The position numbers were made by a program, and so were the translations under genes. The notes beneath the pieces are model-generated. The model had not been told where the DNA came from, did no database searches, and worked only from the letters and a program-made list of their open reading frames with translations. Positions 33,795 through 44,231 of a stretch of 64,000 nucleotides of DNA are shown in pieces. Where the stretch lies: positions 1,364,001-1,428,000 of the forward strand of contig NZ_VTWS01000001.1 in assembly GCF_008727875.1 (NCBI RefSeq). Direction: 5' to 3'. Each line of letters opens with the position of its first letter. The first letter of the stretch is position 1. This DNA comes from Larkinella humicola. GTDB taxonomy: Bacteria; Bacteroidota; Bacteroidia; Cytophagales; Spirosomataceae.

Positions 33795-36700
33795 AGGTTT
33801 AAGGTGATTCCCACCATCATGGTTTTGTATTGAGGAATGGTGAAAAAGTCGATGCCCTGAGCGGTGGTCGAACCGTCCAGCGTGCTGACTTCCGGATCGG
33901 GACCCGAATACCGGGTGAGCGTCCAGAGGTTGGTAGCCGAGGCAAAAATGCGGGCGGTTGACACAATCCGGAACCGCTCGACGTATTTTTTGGGGAGGTT
34001 ATACCCCAGCGAAACGTTTTTCAGCCGCAGGTAGGAGCCGTCTTCCAGAAACCGGCTGCTGTGGTAGTTGTTGTACGTATTCTGGTACACATACCGCGGG
34101 ACGCTCGTGATGTCACCCGGTTTTTGCCAGCGTTCCAGGGCTTTCCGCGACTGGTTGCTCTGCAAATCTGCCCCGGTGTTGATGGACGTGACACTGGTAA
34201 AGTTCAGCATCTTGTTGCCATACGATCCCTGAAAAAAGACGTTCAGATCGAAGCCTTTGAACGAGAACCGGTTGGTCAGACCGCCGAAAAGCTTGGGTTG
34301 GGCATTGCCAATCACCTGGCCGTCCTCGCTGTTGATCCGGCCATCGCCGTTGATGTCATCGTAAATCGCATCGCCCGTCGCCGGATCAACCCCCAGGAAC
34401 TTGAGTCCCCAGAACGAACCCAGCGGTTGTCCCTGCAAAACGACGTTTGTACTCCCGACTCCATTGGCGTCGTACCCTCGAAAAAGCGGGCCGTCGTTGG
34501 CAAGCTCGACTACCTTGTTGATGTTCCGCGACAAATTCAGGTCGGTATTCCATTTAAAACCGCCCCGATCGAAGTTGACCGTTGAAATCATCAGCTCAAT
34601 TCCCCGGTTCGATATCTTGCCGATGTTCCCCTGCAAGGTTCCAAAGCCGGTCGTAGACGGAATGGGCTGGGCAAACAGCAGTCGATCGGTCAGGTTATCA
34701 TACATATCGAAACTGAAGGTCAGTCGCCCGTTGTAGAACGACGCATCCAGACCTAGGTTGGCTTCCCGCGTGCGCTCCCACTGCAGGGTCGGGTTGGCCA
34801 GCGCAGCCGGGCCTAAGCCCGTCGCTCCGCTGTAGGTCACCGAAGCCCAGGTCCCCAGAAACTGGTAGTCCCCGATCCGCTCATTCCCCGTAAAACCGTA
34901 GCTGGCCCGGAATTTCAGGTCGTTCAGAAACCGGAACGATTCCATGAATTTCTCCTGAGAAATCCGCCAGCCTACAGATGCCGAGGGAAACAACCCGTAT
35001 TGACGATCCCGACCAAAGCGGGATGAGCCATCGTAGCGGGCCGTCAGCGTTGCCAGATACCGGTCATCATAATCGTAACGCACTTCACCGAAGGTGGAAA
35101 TCAACCCGCTTTTCAGCAAACCGGAACTTCCGTTATCAACAATTCCCGCCGAGGTAATGTACGTAAAGTCATCGCTCGGAAATAACCGCCCCTGCACGTT
35201 CCCGGAGCGTTCCTGGCGTTGCAGAATTTCAAATCCGGCCAGGAAGTTAAACCGATTCTTTTCATTCAACAGCACATTGTACGTCAGCGTGTTGGTATTG
35301 ATAAACGTCGTGTAGGTTCCAGAACTAAAAACGCCGTAACCGCGCCCGCCCACGCTTTCCAGATAGCCGCCAATGGCGGTTTGCGACGACTCGAACTGGT
35401 CTTCCGTCACCTGGTTATAGTCGATGCTCACCTTGGATCGAAACCGGAGATTCTGAAGCAGTTCGTATTCGGCCCAAAGACCGCCCAGCATTTTCACCGT
35501 GTAGGTATCGAACCGGGGCAACACCGCCTGGGCGACCGGATTGAAGTTTGGAAAACCGGCGTAATTCGGATCGTTGGGGCCGTACAGTTTGCCCTGTTCG
35601 TTATACGGCGAATGAAACGGGAGCGATTTGACCGCGCCTGAATACACCCCATCCAGAAAGTTGTCTCCTTTCACCCGCTTGTTTAGCGTTCGTGACAAGG
35701 AAATGTCCGTACCGAATGACAGCGCCGAATTGGCTTTGTGATCGAAACTGAACTTGCCCGACATCCGGGTCAGGCGGTTGTTTAATTGAATGCCTTCTTC
35801 ATCGCGGTAATTCCCACTGATGTAAAAATGGGTTTTGTCGGTGCCGCCCGATGCCGAAAGCTGGTATTGCTGGTAGAGACCTCTCCGCAAAACTGCATCG
35901 ACCCAATCCGTATTGATGCCGTCGGTAACGCCTTTAATCAACCCCAGTTTATCAGGGTCCTGCCCGGCATTGGTCACCGCTTCCCGTTGCAGATCGAGCA
36001 ACTCGCTGGAATTGAGCAGATCAGGACGACGGACAATTTCAGTCACCCCGCGCTGCACGTCGGCGGTAAAGGTCGTTTTCTGGTTGGCTTTCCCCTTTTT
36101 GGTGGTCACCAAAACCACCCCATTGGCGGCCCGCGACCCGTAAATGGCTTTGGCGGAGGCATCTTTCAATACCTGGATCGACTCGATGTCGTTGGGGTTG
36201 AGGAGCGAGAACGCGTTGTCGTTTTGGCCCCCAAAATCCCGCGACGACAGCAAACCGTCTTCAACCGGCACGCCATCGACAATGAACAACGGACGATTGC
36301 TGGCCGTGATGGAGGTACTGCCCCGAACGCGGACGGTGATCCCCCCGCCCGGTGTTCCCGACGACTGGGTGACCAAAACCCCTGCCGCCTGGCCTTGTAG
36401 CGCCTGGTCGAAACTGGTGACGGGAATTTCCTTGAATTTTTCGGCGGTTACGGAAACCATCGAACCGGTGATGTCTTTCTTTTGCACCGAATTATACCCG
36501 GTAACCACCACCTGTGCCAGTTCGTTGACGGCTTCGGCCATCTGGAGATTGATGACCGAACGTTTGTTGACAGGAACGTCCTGTGAAACCAGGGCGATGG
36601 ACGAAAACGTCAGGATGTTTTTGTCATCGGGGACGTTGATGCTGTAATTCCCATCGGCGTCGGTGCTGACCCCTATGGTGGTTCCTTTCACCACAACGTT

Positions 36701-36835
36701 CACGCCGGGCAGTGTCGAGCCGTCCTGTGTTGCGGTTACACGCCCCGTTACCCGGCGAGTCTGCCCAAAGGCCAGGTTTCCCGACAGAATAATGAATAAG
36801 CACCAACAACTTAAAAAAGTATAACGTTTTCTCAT
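33791..36835 (-). CDS. SusC/RagA-family TonB-dependent transporter
   Basis: After a signal peptide comes a carboxypeptidase-like regulatory domain (about residues 25-105: VTGRVTATQDGSTLPGVNVV), a TonB plug with QGQAAGVLVTQSSGTPGGG, VRVRGSTSI and NDIESIQVLKDASAKAIYGS, and a 22-strand barrel that ends in aromatic residues (MVGITLNL). It would import a glycan or other large nutrient together with the adjacent SusD. Length (1014) is typical. It is first in its operon. Confidence 0.95.
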   Translation of the reverse strand: MRKRYTFLSCWCLFIILSGNLAFGQTRRVTGRVTATQDGSTLPGVNVVVKGTTIGVSTDADGNYSINVPDDKNILTFSSIALVSQDVPVNKRSVINLQMAEAVNELAQVVVTGYNSVQKKDITGSMVSVTAEKFKEIPVTSFDQALQGQAAGVLVTQSSGTPGGGITVRVRGSTSITASNRPLFIVDGVPVEDGLLSSRDFGGQNDNAFSLLNPNDIESIQVLKDASAKAIYGSRAANGVVLVTTKKGKANQKTTFTADVQRGVTEIVRRPDLLNSSELLDLQREAVTNAGQDPDKLGLIKGVTDGINTDWVDAVLRRGLYQQYQLSASGGTDKTHFYISGNYRDEEGIQLNNRLTRMSGKFSFDHKANSALSFGTDISLSRTLNKRVKGDNFLDGVYSGAVKSLPFHSPYNEQGKLYGPNDPNYAGFPNFNPVAQAVLPRFDTYTVKMLGGLWAEYELLQNLRFRSKVSIDYNQVTEDQFESSQTAIGGYLESVGGRGYGVFSSGTYTTFINTNTLTYNVLLNEKNRFNFLAGFEILQRQERSGNVQGRLFPSDDFTYITSAGIVDNGSSGLLKSGLISTFGEVRYDYDDRYLATLTARYDGSSRFGRDRQYGLFPSASVGWRISQEKFMESFRFLNDLKFRASYGFTGNERIGDYQFLGTWASVTYSGATGLGPAALANPTLQWERTREANLGLDASFYNGRLTFSFDMYDNLTDRLLFAQPIPSTTGFGTLQGNIGKISNRGIELMISTVNFDRGGFKWNTDLNLSRNINKVVELANDGPLFRGYDANGVGSTNVVLQGQPLGSFWGLKFLGVDPATGDAIYDDINGDGRINSEDGQVIGNAQPKLFGGLTNRFSFKGFDLNVFFQGSYGNKMLNFTSVTSINTGADLQSNQSRKALERWQKPGDITSVPRYVYQNTYNNYHSSRFLEDGSYLRLKNVSLGYNLPKKYVERFRIVSTARIFASATNLWTLTRYSGPDPEVSTLDGSTTAQGIDFFTIPQYKTMMVGITLNL

Positions 36836-37029
36836 CTACAAATACGGGGTGTTAAAACGAATCTCATGGGCCAGAATAGGTTACTTCTTTCCCCCTTTGA
36901 AGGGTCAATATACTGATTTTTCAAACTATTAAACGCTGAACTACGGCTAATCAATGTATACCAAATAAAAAAATATGTAACATCTACCATGACGCTTTTT
37001 TTTAGTGCAACGTTGTACTTCTGCCAAAT

Positions 37030-37062
37030 AAAAATGCCGTACCCACCAGGTACGGCATTTTT
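37030..37062 (-). terminator. Rho-independent terminator of the second SusC/SusD operon
   Basis: AAAATGCCGTACC and its inverse GGTACGGCATTTT form a tight hairpin with a short loop; on the minus strand it is followed by TTTTTATTT. It terminates transcription coming from the SusD gene at 37287. Confidence 0.75.
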
Positions 37063-37153
37063 AAATAGAGTATTTCAAAATGACGACTATCAAATGATCA
37101 ATAATCAATATAAAAGTATTCATGGGACATCCCCACTTTTACATTAATAAGAC

Positions 37154-37251
37154 ATTCGCTTTTTGCCCCTGCATCCCCTAAAGGGAACTGGACGCGGCAA
37201 CATCCGGATGCTGAAAGTCCCCTTTAGGGGATGTAGGGGCAAAAAGCGAAT
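37154..37251. repeat. Palindromic repeat copy 4
   Basis: ATTCGCTTTTTGCCCCT (37154-37170) is inverted at 37235-37251. Inner arms and the centre (GGACGCGGC, ATCCGGATGC, AAAGTCCCC) match the other copies. It lies 35 bases after the SusD stop, the same position as copy 3 relative to the other SusD. Confidence 0.8.
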
Positions 37252-37286
37252 ATCCTACATCTGATATTCATCATTTTTATAACTCC

Positions 37287-38684
37287 TCAATACCCCGGAT
37301 TCTGAACCAGCAGGCTATTGGCATCAATTTCCCGTTTCGGAATGGGCATCACCAGCTTCGGATCGTTCCAGTTGAGGTCACCGGTTTTGCCTTTCGTGCG
37401 CTTGATATCGTGAATACGCAAGCCTTCGAAGGCCAGTTCCTGCTGACGTTCTTTCAACACCTGGGCCAGTGTCGGCGCAGCAATCGGAGCCACACCAGCC
37501 CGTTCGCGAACCGCATTCAGGTCGGCGGCAGGCGTTGCTCCCGTGGTGGTCGAAAGCCGCAGGTTACACTCAGCGCGGGTCAGCAGCATTTCCGCCAGAC
37601 GAATCACCGGAATGTTGGCATAAAAATCCGCCCATTTTCCGGTGTAATACCGGGTTCCGGCACCTTTCACACCGATGTAATACAAATCCGTCCGACGCGC
37701 ATCCGTCGCATCATACGACTCCACAAAGCTGTTCAGTACCTGGACATCACCCCGTCCAATGGCCGAGCCTCCCGATGGAATGCTGGCGTACAGAGTCGTT
37801 AACCCATCGTTACTCGTTCCGGGGTTGTTCTGGGTATTTTCCTGAATCTCGAAAATACTTTCGGCTGTATTGCGGTTGCGGAATACGGCCGTGACGTTGG
37901 CATTCAGTTGGTAATTTCCGGATTGGATCACCTGATTAGCCGCGGTCAGGGCTTTGGCATAGTCAGACTGTTGCAGATATACCCGCGACAGAAACGCCAG
38001 TGCCGCAAATTTGGACGCCCGCAACCCATTGTCTTCCGGCATCAGGGTCGATGCCTTGGTCAGGTCATCCAGCACCTGCGTGTACACCTGCGCCACGGTA
38101 TTCCGCGCCCGGGTTTCGGCCGCCTGTTCCTGACCCGTCGTGCCCCGTAACACCAACGGAACCCCCAGTTGATCATTAGCCGCCGTTGCTCCCCAGGGCA
38201 GTGCGTACAGGCGAACCAGCTCAAAATACATGATCCCCCGCAGGAACCGTGCTTCACCCTCAAAGGCGGTTTTCTGATCGGCATCCGTCACTTTGTCCAG
38301 CGACTCCAGGATGTTGTTGGCCACGTTGATAACCTGATAGGCTGTAATCCAGGTGCGTTGCGCTTCGGCGTTGGTGGCCAGCATCTGCCGGTTGGTCACT
38401 TCCCGATAGCTCGCAAACGTTCCGCGCCAGGACACCGAATTATCAGAAGCTAGCAGTTCAGGAACCAGGTTCAGGTTGGTTCCATACAATTCGCCATCAG
38501 CCAGCCCACCACCGGTTCCGGTCAGAACGCCATAGGTCCCAATCAACGCACTTTCAATGTCCTGCGCCGACGACAAAGCCGTGGCCGCATCGACCGACTG
38601 GCGGGGCTCAAGGTCCAGCTTGTTGTCACAGGCAGAGATGCCCATTACCATGGCCAGACTTAAGGATATGATTATTTTTTTCAT
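37287..38684 (-). CDS. SusD/RagB-family outer membrane lipoprotein
   Basis: The ATG at 38684 gives the lipoprotein signal KKIIISLSLAMVMGISAC. Typical SusD segments follow: VINVANNILESLDKV, GEARFLRGIMYFELVRLYA, PVIRLAEMLLTRAECNLR and RQQELAFEGLRIHDIKRTKG with PIPKREIDANSLLVQNPGY. It lies 13 bases after its SusC gene. The pair is distinct in sequence from the SusC/SusD pair to its left, so it probably takes up a different substrate. Confidence 0.95.
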   Translation of the reverse strand: MKKIIISLSLAMVMGISACDNKLDLEPRQSVDAATALSSAQDIESALIGTYGVLTGTGGGLADGELYGTNLNLVPELLASDNSVSWRGTFASYREVTNRQMLATNAEAQRTWITAYQVINVANNILESLDKVTDADQKTAFEGEARFLRGIMYFELVRLYALPWGATAANDQLGVPLVLRGTTGQEQAAETRARNTVAQVYTQVLDDLTKASTLMPEDNGLRASKFAALAFLSRVYLQQSDYAKALTAANQVIQSGNYQLNANVTAVFRNRNTAESIFEIQENTQNNPGTSNDGLTTLYASIPSGGSAIGRGDVQVLNSFVESYDATDARRTDLYYIGVKGAGTRYYTGKWADFYANIPVIRLAEMLLTRAECNLRLSTTTGATPAADLNAVRERAGVAPIAAPTLAQVLKERQQELAFEGLRIHDIKRTKGKTGDLNWNDPKLVMPIPKREIDANSLLVQNPGY

Positions 38685-38697
38685 GTTCTGTTTTCGA

Positions 38698-41600
38698 TTA
38701 AAAGCCAAGATTTACACCAAACGTAAAGGTTTTCGCCTGCGGAGGGGTGTAGAAATCATGCCCTAACGCAATGTTGGCCGTCTGGTTCGTCGAGTTGATG
38801 TACTGCGTGTTTACCTCCGGGTCATAGCCGGTATACTTCGTAAACGTAAACAGGTTCAGTCCCGAAACGTAAATCCGGGCGGTTTGAATGAAGGCTTTTT
38901 TCAGGAGTGAACTGGGCAGATTGTAGCCCAGTGAAGCGGTTTTCACCCGCAGAAACGAACCATCCTGCACCCAGCGGGATGAAATACTGGTTCCGTTGGC
39001 CGCGCCGAATTCAGCGCGTGGAACATCCGTCACATCACCCGGTTTCTGCCAGCGATTCATCTGGTCCTTGGTCTGGTTATCAAAATAATCACCATTCACC
39101 GATTGGTAAATACCCGCTACGTTGAAGAGGTCGTTGCCGGAAACAAACTGAAGCAGAACACTCAGGTCGAACCCTTTGTAGGAGAAGCTATTGTTCAAGC
39201 CGCCCGTAAAATCAGGGTTGGGATCGCCCACAAACAATTCCGGCGCCGAAGCGTAGTTGTTCGTGGGTTGCCCGTCTGCTCCCTGATACAGCGCATCGCC
39301 GTTGGCCGGATCGACACCCAGGTATTTTTTACCGTAAAAAACACCCAGCGGCTGCCCCACCGTCACGTAGCTCAGGAAGCGGGAATTGGCCCGGATGGGC
39401 GACACATCCAGTCGCGTCACCTTATTGCGGTTGAACGAGATGTTGAAGTTGGTCGACCAACGGAAAGCGCCAACCAGGTTTTGCGAGGTAATGCTGAATT
39501 CAAGACCCCGGTTGCGCATGCTGCCGATGTTGCGGGCAATGGTTGAAAAGCCGTTGATGGCGGGTTGTGGCACGTTCAACAGCAAATCGTCAGTGATTTT
39601 GTTGTAAAAATCAATCTGGCCGTTGATCCGGTTGTTGCGGAAACCAAACTCCAGACCCAGGTCAAACTGCGTCGATTTTTCCCAGCGTAAAGCGGCATTG
39701 GCCACCTGCGAAGGACGAATACCGACTTGGTCGGCGTAGTTGATGGTTCCGTACAACCCGCGTGAATCGAAGTTGCCGATTTCCGAATTCCCGGTCAAGC
39801 CGTAGCTGGCGCGCAGTTTCAGCAGGCTCAGGATGGGAAGGGCATTTTTGATAAACGGCTCATCGTTCAAAATCCAGCCGATGGAAGCCGATGGAAAAAA
39901 ACCGTAGCGGTTGTCGGCTCCAAAGCGTGACGAGCCGTCGATCCGGCCCGTAAAGCCCACCAGATAGCGGTCTTTAAATTTGTAGTTGGCGCGGGCCAGA
40001 TACGAAAGAATGCTAAAACCGGTTTCGGTCGAGCTGGCATCCGTTTTCTGACTGGCACTGGCGAGTTCCTGAAATTTGTCGTTCGGGAAGTTCCGACCCG
40101 TAGCCGACACCACCTGCACATTCTGCTCCTGGTAGGTCATCCCGGCCAAAATATCGATCGTATGATCGGTACCGATGTTTTTCAGGTAACTGAGCGTATT
40201 GTTTGTGGTCCAGTTGTTCACCCGCGTCATGGCCTGGTAGCCGTAGCCAGTCGGGGCACCGTCTTCCGTCACCCGTCCCTGGTAGATTTCTTCCTGCAAA
40301 TTCAGGACATCAAAACCGTACTCGCTCCGAAAAGTCAGACCCGGCAGAAGCTGGTACTGGCCGAAGATATTTCCAAACGTACGGAAGGTGCGGGCGTAAT
40401 TGGAAGCGTTGTCGAGCTCCACCAGGTTGTTATAGTACAGCGTCGAACGATTATAGCCTGTCGGATCGCTGGGTTTGTAAATCGCCTGGAGGGGCGGCAG
40501 GGCGTTCAACTGAATCGGGTTGGAGAAGGCGTTATCGCCCGACACTTTCTTGTTCACGATGGTCGAGAAGGCGATGCTGGCTCCTACGCTCAGTTTCTTG
40601 CTCACCGTGTGGTCGAGGTTCAACCGCATGTTGTTCCGGCGAAAGTTGTTGCCGATGATGAAACCAACCTGTTTGTTGGTCGCTCCGCTCAGGCTAAACC
40701 GGGTTTTATCGTTCCCGCCGTTGATGCCGAAGTTGGCCTGATTGACGGCTCCCTGCCGGAAAGCCGCCCCCGCCCAGTCGCTGTCGATGCCGGAGTTGGG
40801 GTCAATCCCGTAGCCCGGAAAACCGTCGCTCGGATCGTTGGGATCAATACCCGCGTTGGTGAGCGACTCCGTAAATAGTTCCTTGTATTCGGCCGAGTTC
40901 AAAAACTCCCGTTTGCGGGTAGCGTTCGTGATTCCGGTATAATAGCCAATCTGGATGTTGGTCCGGCCGGCTTTTCCGCGTTTGGTCGTAATCAGCACGA
41001 CGCCGTTGCTCGCGCGTGATCCATAGATTGCCGAGGCTGAGGCATCTTTCAGAATCTCAATGGATTCGATGTCGTTCGGATCGATGTCGGCCAGCGGGCT
41101 GAACAGTTCGGTGTCGGTCGTATTGACATCCTGCGAGGTGATGGGAATGCCGTCCAGAACATACAGGGGTTCGTTTCCGGCGGAGATCGAAGCGGCACCT
41201 CGAACCCGGATTTGCAACGCTGAACCAAGTTTGCCACTTCCTTGCGTAATCTGAACCCCTGGTGTCCGGCCTTGTAAGGCCGTTTCGAAGGTTTGCACCG
41301 GAAGCTTGGCAATATCGTCGCCCTTCACGGTCAGTTGCGATCCAATCAGGTCACGGCGCTGTTGTGTACCGTAGCCCACCACAACCACTTCACTCAGGGC
41401 GCGGGTGTCGTTCACCAGTTTCACATCGATGGTGCTGCGGTTGCCAATAGCCACCTCCTGCGTCGTCGTTCCGATGAAACTGAATACCAGCGAGCCCCCC
41501 GATGTCGGTACGCTGAGTGCATAATTGCCATTGGCATCGGTCTGGGTTCCCCGCGAAGTTCCCTTCAACTGAATGGAAACACCCGGCAAGGCCGATCCGT

Positions 41601-41703
41601 CCTCGGAGGAGGTGACTTTTCCCGTCACCTGCCGATCCTGCGCTATAGCCGAGGCCCACACCAGGGTGATTAGCAGACAGCTTAGCAGTAATGATCTTCT
41701 CAT
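38698..41703 (-). CDS. SusC/RagA-family TonB-dependent transporter
   Basis: Start at 41703 (MRRSLLLSCLLITLVWASA), a normal signal peptide; the frame is open a little upstream. A carboxypeptidase-like domain (VTGKVTSSEDGSALPGVSI), TonB plug (LQGRTPGVQITQGSGKLG, PNDIESIEILKDASASAIYG, RASNGVVLITTKRGKAG) and a long barrel ending FTFGVNLGF follow. It forms a transporter with the SusD gene 13 bases downstream. A GTATGC-CT-GCATAC dyad lies about 130 bases upstream. Confidence 0.95.
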   Translation of the reverse strand: MRRSLLLSCLLITLVWASAIAQDRQVTGKVTSSEDGSALPGVSIQLKGTSRGTQTDANGNYALSVPTSGGSLVFSFIGTTTQEVAIGNRSTIDVKLVNDTRALSEVVVVGYGTQQRRDLIGSQLTVKGDDIAKLPVQTFETALQGRTPGVQITQGSGKLGSALQIRVRGAASISAGNEPLYVLDGIPITSQDVNTTDTELFSPLADIDPNDIESIEILKDASASAIYGSRASNGVVLITTKRGKAGRTNIQIGYYTGITNATRKREFLNSAEYKELFTESLTNAGIDPNDPSDGFPGYGIDPNSGIDSDWAGAAFRQGAVNQANFGINGGNDKTRFSLSGATNKQVGFIIGNNFRRNNMRLNLDHTVSKKLSVGASIAFSTIVNKKVSGDNAFSNPIQLNALPPLQAIYKPSDPTGYNRSTLYYNNLVELDNASNYARTFRTFGNIFGQYQLLPGLTFRSEYGFDVLNLQEEIYQGRVTEDGAPTGYGYQAMTRVNNWTTNNTLSYLKNIGTDHTIDILAGMTYQEQNVQVVSATGRNFPNDKFQELASASQKTDASSTETGFSILSYLARANYKFKDRYLVGFTGRIDGSSRFGADNRYGFFPSASIGWILNDEPFIKNALPILSLLKLRASYGLTGNSEIGNFDSRGLYGTINYADQVGIRPSQVANAALRWEKSTQFDLGLEFGFRNNRINGQIDFYNKITDDLLLNVPQPAINGFSTIARNIGSMRNRGLEFSITSQNLVGAFRWSTNFNISFNRNKVTRLDVSPIRANSRFLSYVTVGQPLGVFYGKKYLGVDPANGDALYQGADGQPTNNYASAPELFVGDPNPDFTGGLNNSFSYKGFDLSVLLQFVSGNDLFNVAGIYQSVNGDYFDNQTKDQMNRWQKPGDVTDVPRAEFGAANGTSISSRWVQDGSFLRVKTASLGYNLPSSLLKKAFIQTARIYVSGLNLFTFTKYTGYDPEVNTQYINSTNQTANIALGHDFYTPPQAKTFTFGVNLGF

Positions 41704-42265
41704 ACAAATAGGTTTGGTTTGTTGAAAAAAATAAGAATTAAAAAAAGCAATCACCCGAAAAAGGGGAAATAACTCTAACGCAATTTAATGCAATTCGGGG
41801 GATATGGAGAACCTTATGATCAAAAAAAATGTATGCCTGCATACTGTTTATAAAATCATTAAAAAGCCGGAAAGCTTCTTCTACTCAGAAACAACCCGAT
41901 AATTCATTGATAACCAAATAAGTATTAACACGCTTCAATTTTCTTACCCCCCCTACTACGGCAGGGTAACGGTTTGGTGTTTGCGCTGGACAAATTTTCA
42001 AATGGGTGATTCCCACCATCAGAACCTTCTTATGGGCTTCAGTTTTAATCCTATTAAATAAATCAAATGTCTTATTAAGTTATATTAAAAAGCGGTTACC
42101 AGGTAGAATACCCTTCTCGTTGTAACCAGTTTGTCAGTCAGTGATAACACCCGATCCTCAACCATCGGCATTCAATGGTTTCTCAATTTTGGCTGGCGGC
42201 AATCAGGGTTATTTCGGCTATTCGGAGGCAAATCAGGAAGTTTGAGTAGCCTGAGCGCCGTTGCA
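41704..42265. other. Intergenic region with a palindromic operator-like site
   Basis: This is the promoter region of the second SusC gene. A perfect dyad GTATGCCTGCATAC lies at 41831-41844. The part nearer the response regulator stop contains a small open frame on the plus strand (42131-42343) that has no support. No RNA gene was recognised. Confidence 0.4.
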
Positions 42266-43042
42266 TCAGGCCGATTTGGAGTAAAACGCTTTCAGGTTGT
42301 CGCGGTAATTTCGCGTCCACTTCAGTTGCTGACCGGTTTTTAGTTTGACGATGTACTCCCCGTTGAAATAGGTTTCGACCTCCGCGATGTAATTGAGGTT
42401 GACGATGTAGGAGCGGTTGATTCGCACAAAATCGGTCGGATCAAGCCGCGTCTCCAGGCTCGTCAAACTGTCGTAAATTGTATGGCGCTCCTGGGCCGTG
42501 TGCAGGGTAATGTAATTGCCGTCGGCGTCCAGGTAACTAATGTCGTCGGCCTTCACCAGATACATCCGGCCGGTTTCTTTCACCAGAATCCGGCGCAGAT
42601 AAGCCCCGCTGGGTTGCGCAGCCTGTTCGCTCATCAACTGACTCACCAGGGCTTCGATTCGGGGCTGGGTCCGTTGCGAAAGCCGCTCCTGCACCCGCCC
42701 CAACGCCTGGTGAAAGCGCACTTCATTGAACGGTTTCAGCAGATAATCAATGGCGTTGACCTCAAAAGCCCGCAAAGCATACTGATCGTAGGCGGTAGTA
42801 AACACCACAAACGGCTGGTGGTGGGGCCAGATTTCTTTCAGCACCTCAAACCCGTCGAGTTCGGGCATTTGAATATCCAGAAAAATCAGATCGGGGCGGT
42901 GTTGAAGAATTTTGATGACGGCTTCGGTGCCGTTGCCTGCTTCGCCCAGAACCGTAACCGACGGATCGGCCCGCAAAAAGGTGCGAATGACACTCCGGGC
43001 CAGCATTTCATCGTCAATGATGAGCGAGCGATAGGTTTTCAT
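42266..43042 (-). CDS. LytTR-family response regulator
   Basis: The receiver domain (1-120) has the acidic pair in LIIDDEMLAR, the phosphorylated Asp near 56 in IFLDIQMPELDGFEVL and the conserved Lys in YLLKPF. The C-terminal LytTR DNA-binding domain (about 150-255) contains ISYLDADGNYITLHT and FVRINRSYIVNLNYI. It overlaps the 3' end of its histidine kinase gene by 29 bases. It probably controls nearby genes, perhaps the TonB receptor at the head of the operon. Confidence 0.95.
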   Translation of the reverse strand: MKTYRSLIIDDEMLARSVIRTFLRADPSVTVLGEAGNGTEAVIKILQHRPDLIFLDIQMPELDGFEVLKEIWPHHQPFVVFTTAYDQYALRAFEVNAIDYLLKPFNEVRFHQALGRVQERLSQRTQPRIEALVSQLMSEQAAQPSGAYLRRILVKETGRMYLVKADDISYLDADGNYITLHTAQERHTIYDSLTSLETRLDPTDFVRINRSYIVNLNYIAEVETYFNGEYIVKLKTGQQLKWTRNYRDNLKAFYSKSA

Positions 43043-44210
43043 GCGTAGAGTTGGGGAGCAAATTGGGTTCGCTGGGAAATAAAAGCGTCACGATGGTGCT
43101 GCCACCCTGCGGTTGTTCGATGGTAAAATGAGCCGCATCACCGTAGGCCTGACGCAGGCGCAGGCGGGTGTTGTTCAGGCCGAGACCGCCCCCCGCCCGC
43201 CCCTTCCGGCGATGGCCCAGCCCGTTGTCAAAAATCGAAATCTGGATTTCGCCGGGGTACCTACGGGTGCTGATGCGAATCAGGGCGTCGGTGGTCAGCC
43301 CCGAAATACCGTGTGTCACGGCATTCTCGACCAGCGGCTGCAGCAGTAACTGCGGAACCGGGCAGTTTTCGGTGGCCGGGTCAATGTCATATTCGATCCG
43401 GAGCCGATCCTGAAACCGGATTTGCTGAATCGCCAGATACTGCTGGGTCAGCGTGAGTTCCTGTCGAAGCGTCAGAAAATTGGACTCCTGATGCGCCAGC
43501 ACGCCCCGCAGCAGATCGCTCAGGGTAGTAACCATGTCGATGGCCTTCCGCGTGTCGTTTTGCAGCATCAGACTCACAATGGCGTGGTGCGTATTAAACA
43601 GAAAATGGGGATTTAACTGCATCTTGAGCGCCTGAAGCTGGGCACCCGCCAGTTGTGTCTTCAGTTGCTCATTGTTCAATTCATACGTTAGATTCTGTTC
43701 TTTCAATGCCTGGTAGCGATGGGTGTAGGAAATAATGCTGTACCCGACGACAACCAGCAGGTAGTTGGTAACACGCAGTGAATACGACCAGAAAAACCAG
43801 AAGGGAATATTTTCGGGACCAATCGGCTTCCCGATTTCGTAGGCATACAAGGGCGAAACAAGCAGATACGCAACACTGGAAACCAGCAACGAAAAACCGG
43901 AGGCAATGAGCACGTGAATGGCCACCGACTTGATCCAGGCTCCTTTGCGTTCCAGCAGCCGGATCGGGAAACGCTGTGCGGCTTTCAGAATCAAGGGCGT
44001 GAACCCGAGCCACATCAGATACGTAATGAACCATTCAACCGATTCGGCGATGTACATTTTCGATTTACTGCCCAACATCCAAACCAGCGTGCTCTGGATG
44101 TACGAGAAGATGGCCAGAACACCCCAGAAAACCAGCGAATAACGCCAGAACTGGCGGCTGGTAATCGGGATGCTGGCCTGCTGCAAAAGTTTATTGATGA
44201 AGTTTGTCAT
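43014..44210 (-). CDS. LytS-type sensor histidine kinase
   Basis: Four membrane spans occupy about residues 20-160, followed by a short coiled coil (QALKEQNLTYELNNEQLK). The His_kinase domain has MQLNPHFLFNTHHAIVSLML, with the phosphorylated His in NPHFLFN, and the ATP-binding region has PLVENAVTHGIS and NGLGHRRKGRAGGGLGLNN. The pair with the LytTR regulator is a complete two-component system. The signal is unknown; no extracellular sensor domain is present. Confidence 0.93.
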   Translation of the reverse strand: MTNFINKLLQQASIPITSRQFWRYSLVFWGVLAIFSYIQSTLVWMLGSKSKMYIAESVEWFITYLMWLGFTPLILKAAQRFPIRLLERKGAWIKSVAIHVLIASGFSLLVSSVAYLLVSPLYAYEIGKPIGPENIPFWFFWSYSLRVTNYLLVVVGYSIISYTHRYQALKEQNLTYELNNEQLKTQLAGAQLQALKMQLNPHFLFNTHHAIVSLMLQNDTRKAIDMVTTLSDLLRGVLAHQESNFLTLRQELTLTQQYLAIQQIRFQDRLRIEYDIDPATENCPVPQLLLQPLVENAVTHGISGLTTDALIRISTRRYPGEIQISIFDNGLGHRRKGRAGGGLGLNNTRLRLRQAYGDAAHFTIEQPQGGSTIVTLLFPSEPNLLPNSTHENLSLAHH

Positions 44211-44231
44211 TGGGATTCGTATAGGTACGGG

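Larger units (their letters stand above)
36836..37286. other. Intergenic region between two SusC/SusD operons
   Basis: This holds the promoter of the downstream SusC gene (36.84-37.0 kb, AT-rich), a terminator at 37030-37062 and a palindromic repeat at 37154-37251. No gene is seen. Confidence 0.6.

Noticed and set aside
42131-42343. 70-codon plus-strand frame beside the response regulator
   Set aside because: It overlaps the 3' end of the regulator gene and shows no domain or signal.
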